Shown piece by piece: positions 21,747 through 31,582 of a stretch of 64,000 nt of DNA. Under the pieces are notes generated by a model that did no database searches, was not told the origin of the DNA, and saw only the letters and a program-made list of their open reading frames with translations. The stretch covers positions 68,376 through 132,375 of the forward strand of contig NHNW01000009.1 of the NCBI GenBank assembly GCA_002786025.1. The letters run 5' to 3'. Position 1 is the stretch's first letter; every line of letters begins with the position of its first letter. A program made the position numbers and the translations under genes. The stretch comes from Zasmidium citrigriseum. Lineage: Eukaryota; Ascomycota; Dothideomycetes; Mycosphaerellales; Mycosphaerellaceae.

Positions 21747-23203
21747 GTGTCAAAAGAAAGTGGAAGACAAAGCTGAAGATCGAGCGTCGGGTTGGCCTTA
21801 AAACCAAAGTTTTAAACCATCAAAATCCGGATGTTGTTGCGAGAGCAGGATCGTCAATGCTTTGGATGTTTTACCTATTGCCGCGTGGTTGCCTGGCTCA
21901 GGCCTCAAAGTAGGCGCAGCATCATGCTGGTACCATCTTGTGGAGAACACCCCTGAGATGGCGTCGTACACAATCTGGTGTGTTTTCCCTAGCAGTCGTC
22001 CTCAGGCCAGATTCCGCTAGATGCATCTGATTTGTGATGTATTCGTGCTGAGTCACGCCAGGAAGAGATCGAACGGTCAACGCCTCCACGTAAGCGGTAT
22101 ACGAAGCTCAAGACGGGTATCCACTAGCGCGAGAGCAGTCTTCACGTACGGACTGCGCCTCCACAGCCTGTATCGTTCTGTGATGATTGTTGTGATGTGT
22201 GGGCCGGATGGTGATGAGGGATTCAGTCAGGCATCACTGCTCCGTCTCGGTGAGAGGCCGTGGACAATGACCTCAGCCAGCGAGACTCATCTCACGCCCA
22301 TCGTTCGTTCAGATTCCGCTTTTCGCGAAAGTTCGTTGTCATGCTATATTGCAATATTTCTTCACTTGCCCTTTCACGCGGCATTGCGGTTCGAGATCAC
22401 CTTGGGCAGGTGGCAGCGACCTGACCCTTCCACACAGCTTTCGTCCTGGAGATTCACCCCCTTCTCGAGAGAGCTTCAAATCTCGTAGGGAGTAAGTATG
22501 TTCTCAATAATGGGAATCTTCCATACCTTTTGCTAACGAGGTTCAGGTTCTTGCTCGCCGTCCGTCTGTAAAGGCTGGAAGGACCCATTTCGGCTTTACC
22601 TGATCAGGCTTTGCCGAACTTTCTGGACACCAGAAGAATCCTTCGTCTTCCCACCTGCATCTTACACCCACTCTGGATCACCTCACGTGGACATCGCGTG
22701 CTGCTCGGCAAGGGTGCCAACTTCGTCCAAGCACCGCATGGCAATGCTTGATCTGACCATTTGCTCGGCATTGGATGCCATCCACGTGGACCTCCAGTCA
22801 GACTCGCAGAGTGACCCATCCCTCCACCCGGCGCTGTGGTAGGGCGCAAGGATGAGGCGCCTCTCGGAACTACCCAGTCAAGATCTCATAGGCGAAACGC
22901 AGTCGCCTCTCTCCACAGGTCCATCGAAGGAAGCGAGATTCCTGGACGGTGGAGTCTGGGGTCTCGATTCTGGGGTCGCTGCGTGGCCCCGTGCCCGGTG
23001 AGGGGGTCAGGATGAATAAGATCGTTCAGTCGCGGCACTTCCTTTACTGGAGACGAGAATCCGACAGACCTGAAGGACGTTTGACTTAGTTCTAGTACCG
23101 CAGCCTGCCAACCTGCGTCCTGCAGCTACTTGATTCTGACTTTGCTACTATTGCTTAGCAGTGTCAAGACAACACATACCTGCACGTATCCTTGGTCCAC
23201 AAG
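21747..23203. other. Long intergenic region with two CACGTG sites
   Basis: This 1.46-kb gap separates the carboxypeptidase start from the transporter start, so it holds two divergent promoters. CACGTG occurs at 22684-22689 and 22783-22788. Each is followed by GGA and lies near a GCTCGGCA copy, so the two copies look like a loose repeat. The open frames here (for example 22021-22488) have no motif. Confidence 0.4.
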
Positions 23204-25080
23204 ATGCATCGCCCATCGGCGTACAACATCCTGGTCAGTGCATTCGAGATCAGAAGGGTGGACGTTTTACTGACATGAAACACAGATTGCCATGGCGGCG
23301 ACCATGGGTAGTCTCACGTATGGCTACACTAATGCCATCCTCGGAAACGTGCGTCTCGCTCACTCTAGAGTCCTTCCTAGATCCAGTGACTGATTTGAAG
23401 ACAGACCTTGACGAAAGCCTCCTTCTTCCAGTACATGAAGCTTGATCCCGAAGGTCCGGGAGCGCACCATGTCCAGACTATCGAGACAATCTGGAACGGC
23501 ATGGTCTATACAGGAGGTTTCATTTGCATGTGGGCATCTCCTTGGATCGCGGACAAGTTTGGGCGACTGGCCCTCATGCGATTTGCTGGAGTCATCGGAG
23601 TCATAGGCGCTGGTCTACAAGCTGGCAGTGTCAGCACATCTATGTTGATTGTCGCACGGCTGGTTGCAGGAGGTGCGATGGGTATTTGTGCGGGCACTGT
23701 GCCTACCTATCAGGCTGAGATTGCTCCTCCGATGACAAGAGGTCTCATTGTCGGTCTTCATGGTAAGCATCAATCCGGGGCCAAAAAATGACTGCGCCGC
23801 TAATATAGCTCCAGCGAGTATGATCGGTTTCGGCAACGTGATCGCTGCTTGGGTCGGAGTTGGGATGTTTCATGTCAACGGACAGGCAAGGACTCTCCTT
23901 CCAAGTCGCCTTGAAGTATAATCAGCTAACATTGTTCACAGACCGGCTGGCGTGTACCTTTCGCCATTCAGGGCGTCTTCCCTCTGGCGCTCTTCGTCTT
24001 GACCTTCTTCCTACCTGAAACTCCTCGATGGCTGTGCATGCGTGATCGTTCTGACGAGGCCGAAAGAGTCTTAATCAAACTACATTCGCGGAAGAATGAC
24101 CCACAACACGAATTCGCTCGCCGCGAAATGCACATCATCTCGGAACAGATTGCGTACGAGAGGACAACAAAGTTGCCATTGCACCAAGCGGTGAAGCAAC
24201 GTTCGCTGCAGAAGCGGTTCATGATCGGCTGGCTGGCTATTTGGTGCACGCAGTGCTCAGGCGTCATCGTTGTTCTTGGTGAGACAGATAACATACCATG
24301 ATTGAGCTTCCGCTGACATTTCTTGCACAGCATATCAATCACCCATATATGAGGGTCTCGGTTTCTCTCCATTCGTTGCGTCTATTCTTGGTGGTGTGTG
24401 GTGCATCATGAATTTCGTGGGCAACTTTACCGGAGGCATCCTTGGTGACTACATTGGCAGGTCAAGGCAACTGGGTCAGTAATCGATTCGGGAATGTATG
24501 CCACGTGCAGCTCTTGCTAACCTTTTTACTGTAGTCATTGGCCTCGCAGTCAACATCTTCTTCCTTACAGCACTGTGTGTCTGCACGAAGATCGGCAACA
24601 AGCCTGCTGAAACAGGAGGCGCGGTCTTCACGCTTTTGATCGCCTTCGTCTATGCAGCATTCCTGGAATGCCCTGCCCTCGTGTATAGCTCGGAGCTCTT
24701 CCCAGGAGAGTGGCGTGCCTTTGGAGTCTCGACATCCATCTCGATCTCCTTCCTTGGACAGCTGATCTTCACGGTTGCTGCCCCAACGGCTCTGAGCTCC
24801 ATCGGAGCCTATTTCTACGTGGTGTTCATTGGTCTGACCACGCTGCAATTCTTCATCGCCATCTTTCTATTTCCAAATGTAAGGTCGCATCGTTGCTTGA
24901 AGGGATTCTTGCTGACACTTTCTTCAGACAAAGGGCTTTACCCTCGAACAGATGTCAGCTGTGTTTGGTGACGTTGTTGTCGACATGGAAGGCAACACGG
25001 AGAAGGCTTCGGATTTTATCAAGACTCAACATGAGGCTGATACGATTAAGTTGGAGAAAGTCGACTTGGACGGTCCGTAA
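23204..25080 (+). CDS. MFS sugar-type transporter
   Basis: Eight exons reconstructed by hand: 23204-23233, 23286-23348, 23405-23762, 23809-23885, 23942-24278, 24331-24474, 24535-24878 and 24928-25080, about 501 residues. All joints are in frame. Sugar-porter landmarks include GGFICMWASPWIADKFGR (DRxGRR-like loop), VARLVAGGAMGICAGTVP, PETPRWLCMR (PESPR motif) and CPALVYSSELFPGEWRAFG. Twelve membrane segments are expected. Intron 4 (23886-23941) has a GC donor (GCAAGG), with a GCTAAC branch and ACAG acceptor. The protein resembles fungal hexose/quinate-type porters of the plasma membrane; the substrate is not visible. It sits at the left edge of a possible catabolic module. Confidence 0.88.
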
Positions 25081-25619
25081 AGTCTGCAGTTTTACAACTC
25101 TATTTAATCACAGCTTCGGCCAGGAGACTTGCTTTCCAAAACCTCCGCACAGCCGTACCATTCGAATTTCGAGATTTCCACGGATGGGAGTAGAAGCAGG
25201 TGAGCAATCTCGCGTGGGCTCCGCAAGCCCTAGACAGATATCCTTCCTGGAGGCCGTTTGCGGGCCCAGAAATGGGAGTACAAACGAACTTCACTCCCGC
25301 GACAGAAAGCTGAAGTCATCAGTTCACGGTCTTGCCGGTGCACAAGGTTGAGCCACTCCCTGACTTGTGAAGACGCGGAATAAACTACCGCATCGGCAAA
25401 TATTAGTCAGGCTCAGAGCAGCAGGAGAGCTGAGTGTTCAACAGCCACACCAACCACACCTCGCGAACCTCGCACCCCAGCCCTACAACGACCTCAACTC
25501 GGCCTAGCTTGTACCCACATGATCCTATCTGACAGCCAGCTGAACTCGTGTCCATCTTGCATAAGAAGCTGAACTTTCTTTCGAATTCCCCAGGTGCAAT
25601 CACTCTTCCCTCAAACGCT
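25081..25619. other. Intergenic region
   Basis: These 539 bp hold the transporter 3' flank and the sulfotransferase-like gene promoter. Nothing else is supported. Confidence 0.4.
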
Positions 25620-26558
25620 ATGGAGCCCAAAAAGAAGATCAAAACTCTCAGCGATGTCTTCAATCCGCGAGCCGCAAAAGAGACTTACAACCTCAAACCA
25701 CATCCCGAAACGGGACGTCTCATCGATGCTCATCCTGGTAAACGAACCAAACCGATGAGGATCCTCGCCCTGGGCCTATCTCGTACCGGAACGATGTCAA
25801 TGTTCGCTGCCATGGAAGAGCTAGGTTACACCCCTTACCACATGAGCAAGGCCATCCAGTCTCCAAAATCAAACCTAGACGTCTGGCGAGAGGCTATCGA
25901 CGCCAAATTCCACGGCAAAGGCAAGAAGTTCGGTCGTGAAGAGTTCGACAAGATTCTCGGGAACTACGATGCCGTGGCAGACGTCCCTTGTGCAACGTTC
26001 GCCAAGGAGCTGATCGAAGCATATCCCGAGGCAAAGGTCGTCCTCACCCACCGAGATGTCGACAAGTGGTTAGAGAGCATGGACAGATCGGCAGGCGCAG
26101 TGCTACGTTGGCGCGGGTGGGAGTTTCTATCGCACTGGGACCCGGCTTTGGTGCAGCCTTTCTGGCGCTTTGCCAACGCCGTTATGCCGACGACGTATGG
26201 GACTATGTACGACTTCTCTGCCTCAAGTCCTGCTAGAAAGAAGTTCGCGGAGCATTATGAGATGGTGAAGAAAGTAACGCCTCCTGAACGACTACTTGAG
26301 TTTAGGGTCCAGGAGGGCTGGCCCCGGCTGTGCAGGTTTCTGGAGATCTCTATACCAGAGGATGACTTCCCGCGCATCAACGATCAGAGGCAGTTCATCG
26401 CTGGCCATCAAATCATGTGGTACTTGGGTCTTTTCAAGATGTTGATGAAGACGTCGGTGGTGACTGTGCCGGTTCTGGCAGTCGGTGTGGCCTGGTGGCA
26501 GGGGAAGTCGTTGCGCGATTTACGGGCCACGTTCAACGATCTGATACATTGGAGATGA
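25620..26558 (+). CDS. Sulfotransferase-like P-loop protein
   Basis: Single exon with start at 25620 (MEPKKKIKTLSDVF), giving 312 residues. The upstream in-frame ATG at 25548 adds 24 unconvincing residues. The loop GLSRTGTMSM at about residue 53-62 and the VVLTHRDVDKWLESM strand-helix match the PAPS-binding pattern of the fungal/animal sulfotransferase group often named Sulfotransfer_4. Near the C-terminus, FKMLMKTSVVTVPVLAVGVAWW could be a membrane anchor. Members are annotated as sulfotransferases or wrongly as NAD-dependent epimerases; activity is rarely shown, so the reaction is inferred only. It is same-strand with the transporter and adjacent to the lyase gene. Confidence 0.85.
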   Translation: MEPKKKIKTLSDVFNPRAAKETYNLKPHPETGRLIDAHPGKRTKPMRILALGLSRTGTMSMFAAMEELGYTPYHMSKAIQSPKSNLDVWREAIDAKFHGKGKKFGREEFDKILGNYDAVADVPCATFAKELIEAYPEAKVVLTHRDVDKWLESMDRSAGAVLRWRGWEFLSHWDPALVQPFWRFANAVMPTTYGTMYDFSASSPARKKFAEHYEMVKKVTPPERLLEFRVQEGWPRLCRFLEISIPEDDFPRINDQRQFIAGHQIMWYLGLFKMLMKTSVVTVPVLAVGVAWWQGKSLRDLRATFNDLIHWR

Positions 26559-27107
26559 AGGCAAAGCGATGTGTAAGGATGTTTCACCTTTCACCCAACG
26601 CTATACCTTTCGCAACGATCAGATGTTGCTCAATCTTCTCACCGTCCTGTAATCGACTTAACCCATACGACGCCATGAGCATGAGCGAAAACCTCCTGAA
26701 TATCATGACTCTCACGTACAGCGACCTTGCATCATTTTTAGGTGTGATGATGACAACTTAGTAGCGGCTTTTCTGTTGAGAGGTCAAGCATCGAAAAGTT
26801 GTTTCCTTCTTGAATGGCGTTTCGCCACGAAGTGTTCCAGTGAAGGCGTCGAGAATGGCAGCTCCCTGTTTCAAAGAGGAAGTACAATAATGTAATCTCA
26901 ACGCCGCGATGATCAGATTGAATTCAACGACAGACTCTCGACTAGATTGTCGAGTGAGTGTCTCCATCAATGTATCCAATTGGTTCGATTGCGTTTAGCC
27001 GAAACATGGAATGGCTTTTATGTGGTCTCCTAGATGTAATTCAAACTTCCACTGACGAGCTATCCGGCAAACAGCATACATGACTTGTGGTGCTGTTCCC
27101 AGGGGCC
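26559..27107. other. Intergenic region between convergent genes
   Basis: This is 3' flanking sequence of two convergent genes. A 73-codon minus frame at 26758-26979 has no motif. Confidence 0.4.
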
Positions 27108-28019
27108 TCAAGCCTTGCTCACAGATTTCGAGACAGCTTTGTCAAATTCCATCAGCTCAGATAACCCACAAACATTGAATACGTGATGCACCTCCGCCCC
27201 AGCCGGCAAGTCATCGCAGTCACCATTCGCCTTCAGATTTTTCAATGCTTGGGTTAGAGCCAGATACGATGGACCCAAACAACTAGCGGCATAGACAATG
27301 ACTGAGTAGCCCATCTGCCTTGCCTCTTCCGCAGTCATTCTGTATGATTTGGTCCCCTGGACCATCCCATACATCAAAGGTACACCAGTATCTTGGAACG
27401 CCTTGCAGAACCTCTCGCACTCTTCTCGTTCTGTCGCAGCCTCGAGGAAGGCAACGTCCGCCCCAGCATCCACAGCAGCCTTCAGTCGATCGATGGCTTC
27501 GTCGATGCCGAGCTGCTGCAAGGCGTCTGTTCTTGCGATGATAACGATGTCCGATCCAATCTTATCTCGAGTCATGACCGCAGCCCTTATCCTCGAAATG
27601 TACTCTTCCTTGCTCACGCATTCCTTTCCGGCCAAATGTCCACATTTCTTGTTCACAACTTGATCCTCCAGGTGAAAGCCCGCAACGCCCGCGTTGATGT
27701 ACTGGGCTACAGTTCGAGCAACATTCATTGGGGAGCCGTATCCGGTATCAGCGTCTGCTATCAAGGGTACGGAGCGATCGAGGTTCGCGATCGTTCTTGC
27801 GTTTTCCACCATCTCAGTCGCTGTTATCAGTCCGAGGTCGGCCATACCAGTTCGACTCATCGAAGCTCCAGCACCGGTCATATAGAGGGCGTCGAAACCT
27901 GTGTTGAGGGCTATGCGTGCTGAGAGGCCGTCGTAGACTCCTGGAGCGACGATTATCTTGTCTTTATCGGCCAGGAGCTGGCGCAGGCTTGCTGCAGGGG
28001 ACTTTGATGTGTAAGTCAT
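27108..28019 (-). CDS. Isocitrate lyase/PEP mutase superfamily lyase
   Basis: Single exon, 303 residues, normal for small ICL/PEPM enzymes. Landmarks are in order: APGVYDGLSARIA, YMTGAGASMS, the DADTGYGSP metal-binding segment, GFHLEDQVVNKKCGH with the catalytic KKCGH loop, IIARTDA, and EAGADVAFLEA-like DAGADVAFLEAA. The KKCGH Cys marks true C-C lyases (methylisocitrate lyase, 2,3-dimethylmalate lyase, oxaloacetate hydrolase) rather than phosphonate mutases. The exact substrate is unknown. No targeting signal is evident. It is divergent from the LeuCD-like hydro-lyase gene, which suggests that the two act on successive intermediates. Confidence 0.9.
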   Translation of the reverse strand: MTYTSKSPAASLRQLLADKDKIIVAPGVYDGLSARIALNTGFDALYMTGAGASMSRTGMADLGLITATEMVENARTIANLDRSVPLIADADTGYGSPMNVARTVAQYINAGVAGFHLEDQVVNKKCGHLAGKECVSKEEYISRIRAAVMTRDKIGSDIVIIARTDALQQLGIDEAIDRLKAAVDAGADVAFLEAATEREECERFCKAFQDTGVPLMYGMVQGTKSYRMTAEEARQMGYSVIVYAASCLGPSYLALTQALKNLKANGDCDDLPAGAEVHHVFNVCGLSELMEFDKAVSKSVSKA

Positions 28020-28534
28020 AACAGGCCAAATGTCTCAATGGACCACAAACTCGCGTTCAAGCCTCAGTTGGACATTCACATGGGAGTTAAATATCCCAAA
28101 TGACTCTGCAATGACGGAGAATCGGCGTCATGGTCACCATGAAGTAGACCGACGTCGGTTCCAAGACCAGATGTAATTGAGAGTCGAGCACCATGGAGCT
28201 TGTCTTTTCGATTACTTCCGCAAGATGCACTCGATTGCCAGCCATCCGAACGTCAACGGCTGTAGCATGATGATCACTCCTTGAAAAGGAGCGCTGCCCG
28301 TTCGGAGCGAACACGGCAGCTCGGGGCGAACACGCTTAGCATCCGCCTCCCTTTAGATAGCGTTTCGAAGTCACAGAATCTTCCTGATCGACGCTTTGTC
28401 AAGGCGCAGTGTGTTCCCAAGAGACAGCAGTGCGCGTTTTCCATCATCAGTCCTTCAAGGACCATGCAAGATGATAAGTATCGTGAGCTGCTCCATGCAA
28501 TGGACACGGCCGCGCTGGGATCCAAACAACAAAA
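28020..28534. promoter_or_regulatory. Shared divergent promoter, lyase and hydro-lyase genes
   Basis: These 515 bp lie between the lyase start (28019) and the hydro-lyase start (28535). A shared promoter would couple their expression, possibly under the neighbouring Zn2Cys6 factor. Zn2Cys6 proteins usually bind CGG-containing repeats. CGG triplets are present here, but I see no clean inverted pair that I would name as the site. Confidence 0.4.
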
Positions 28535-31217
28535 ATGGCACAAAACTTCATACGGATTCCAACACACGGAGGCGACCCATCACAGAGGGAGCTAAGATGT
28601 CTCGACCTCATAAGAGACTCTGGTTTCGCTCACGCTGAGCTTGTCGCAATCGATCATTCTGAAGGGCTAAAGCACCAAAGCGTCCTGGCATTTCTCAGAA
28701 CTGCAGCGGCCGCCGCTCACAAGAGTGATGAGACACTATTGGGAGACACACTGGCGGAAGTGGTCGCACGAGCGACTCTTGAGACAGACTTTGGAGGCTA
28801 CGGCCTGAGCGAAGATCAAGAGCTTTCTGATGAACAAGAGGCGGAGGTGATCTTCTTGTGCTCCGCGTACTTGGAAGCACTGAAACATGAACTTCGCACA
28901 CAGAAACGACCATCACTTCTTGATCACCGACCTCAAGGACGTCGAGCTATGACAATGACGGAGAAGATCTTTGCAATGCACGATGTCTCGCAAAGTGGGT
29001 CAGTCAAGCCTGGCGATGTCGTTCAAGTCGATGTCGATTGGGTATTGGCTTCTGAACTGAGCTGGGTAAGGCCTCTTAAGGATTGTTCATACAATGATGG
29101 CTGATAGCTTTTACAGCAATCCATTGAAGGTAGCTACGAATCTTTAGGCCGCCCTGGCATTTTCCGAAACGATCGATTCTGGCTTGCAGGCGATCATCGC
29201 GTTGAGCCTCCATTATACGAAAAGCCGGTAGTGAAGAAACTGATGACATCGAGCCGCCGTGCTCAATCTGACTTCAAGATGACGGACTTTCAAGGTTTCA
29301 ATGTCAGTGCGACCAAGGCTTTGCATGATAGAGCTGACGTTGCGATCTCACAGTACACCATTATGCACACCGAGTTTGCACGAGAGCGAGCACAGCCGGG
29401 TATGCTCTGCATTGGCGCAGACTCCCACACGTGCTCGGCCGGATCAGTCAGCTGCCTCTCCGTTGGTATGGGAGCGACAGATGTAGCCATGCCTCTCATA
29501 ACCGGACAGACGTGGTTTACGATCCCCGAAACTGTCAGTCTCCGACTGATCAACGCTCCTCCGAAAGGTGTGGGCGGAAAAGACACCATTCTATACATTC
29601 TGCAGCAGTTCAAGAGAAACACCATTGCGGCTGATCGTGTCGTCGAATTCAGTGGACCTGGGCTCAAGCATCTATCTTGCGATGCTCGATTTGCTATTTC
29701 CAATATGTGCACCGTAAGCCTCTTCTCATGAGCATGAGCGACGAACAAAATGCTGACACGATTTTCAGGAGTTCGGTGCGGTCACTGGCATTTTCGAGTC
29801 AGATGAGCAGACCTTCGCTTTCGTCAACCGCAGACATCAGAAGAGACACAAACAAGAGGCAGTATACTTCAAGCCTGACGATGATGCCGTCTACGCTGAG
29901 CAATTCACCGTCGATTTGTCCAAAGTGGAATCCTTTGTAGCGGTATACCCTTCCCCCGATAACGTCGTACCAATCAGCGAAGTAGCCGATACGAGGCTTG
30001 ACGGCTGCTTCATCGGAGCATGTACAACCGCTGAGGAGGATCTCTTGATTGGTGCTATGGTGCTGGACCTCGCAATGAAGCAAGGGAAAAGGCCGGCCAA
30101 TACTGGAAGACGACTGGTAGTGCCTGGCTCCAGACCCATATCGAACAAGCTGGAAAAGCTCGGCTTTTTGGACATTTACAGAAAGGCTGGTTTCAATATT
30201 GGCGTGCCGGGCTGTTCGATGTGCGTTGGACAAGGCACTGATCAGGCTGAGCCTGGTGAGACCTGGCTATCTTCGCAAAATAGAAATTTCAAGAATCGCA
30301 TGGGACCAGGTATGTGCCCGCCAGAAGGGATTAGAACGGCTGGAACTAATAGTCTCACAGGGTCCATTGCCAACCTCGCATCCGCGGCCACGGTCGCAGC
30401 CTCATCTTTCGACATGAGAATCTCAGATCCCCAGCCCTTTCTGAACGACCTCGACTTTGACAAGTTGAAAGATATCCTCGCACGGCGGCCGATCGACAAC
30501 GAGAAGAGCATAGACGAAGCTGTCATACGCTACCAAGAGCCTTACGGCATTGATGCAGTTGAGCATGGCGATCGTGAAGAAGAGCAAGAGATACGCGAAG
30601 AGCTGCGAGATGATACTGCGTCGCACGAACAACCAAGTCGTGTTTCTCAAGCTCCGATCAACGGCAAAGCACTAGTCATGGGCGACTTCGTGGACACCGA
30701 TGCCATCATCCCCTCCAAGTTCCTTGCAACATCTCGCACAGAGGAGGAGCTTGGCGCTCATTGCATGGAATACTTCATGCCCGAGTTTCGGGAGAAAGTC
30801 AAAGATGGACTCAATGTCGTAGTCGCCGGCCGTGGCTTTGGAGTTGGGTCGTCTCGCGACGTTGCTGTACCAGCCTTGAAAGGGACAGGCGTCAAGGCTG
30901 TGATTGCGAAAAGCTTTGCCTTCATCTACGCTCGTAATCAACCGAATCTTGGACTCCTGGGCATCACTGTGCGAGACGAAGCTTTCTTTGAGCTTGTGGA
31001 AGATGGGGTCCCGATCGATATCGATTTGAATCTCAGTGTTGTGAGATGTGGGGCTCACAGCTTCCCCTTTGCGCTCAGCGACATGGAGAAGAGGTTGTAT
31101 GAAGCTGGTGGTATCACAGCTGCATTCAAGAGCTTTGGTCAGAATGTCTTCAACGAACTTTGCAGGCCGGTTGGTAAAAGATCGAACACGACGATGAAGG
31201 ATATTGAGGATGCATAG
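28535..31217 (+). CDS. Fused LeuC-LeuD-type hydro-lyase (aconitase superfamily) with N-terminal extension
   Basis: Exons: 28535-29065, 29117-29713 and 29769-31217, with introns of 51 and 55 bp, about 858 residues. From about residue 140 the aconitase fold begins with [12 protein letters not shown] and [15 protein letters not shown], followed by [12 protein letters not shown] near 276. The three 4Fe-4S ligands are present: Cys461 (GACTTAEED), Cys525 and Cys528 (GCSMC). A hinge of about 60 acidic residues leads to the swivel domain from about 674, with [14 protein letters not shown] and [11 protein letters not shown]. This is the arrangement of fungal isopropylmalate dehydratase or homoaconitase in one chain. 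Unlike those, there is an extra N-terminal region of about 135 residues with no domain I recognise. No presequence is seen. The substrate is likely a substituted malate/maleate, by inference from the divergent lyase. Confidence 0.88.
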
Positions 31218-31582
31218 AAGAAGCCACACATCTCCAAGGCGAGCAACATCTAGCACAGTAAAAACAATCTTCCTCCTTGTCCATTTTGTTGGAATACAAT
31301 CTAGGCTTGGCAAAAATTCCTTTCGACATGAGAGGGTCTATTTGGAGTCGTTCAAACTCTGGCACAGACTTCATCTAGTCAGCATGATGTGTAAGGCTGC
31401 CTAAGCGCGCTCGGCCCGACGAAAAGACGTCACCCATTCCGATCTCGCGGTTGAGTATCACATTCAAATCGCGCTGAAGCGCATTCGCCAACGATACAAC
31501 ATTGAGATTGAATAATCACTCCGGCTCCGTCTCGTCAGGATCGATCCCCAATCAAAGGCTTTGGCTCGGCGGTCGCCACTGT
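31218..31582. other. Intergenic region upstream of the Zn2Cys6 gene
   Basis: These 365 bp hold the hydro-lyase 3' flank and the regulator promoter. The two genes are on the same strand. No element stands out. Confidence 0.4.
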
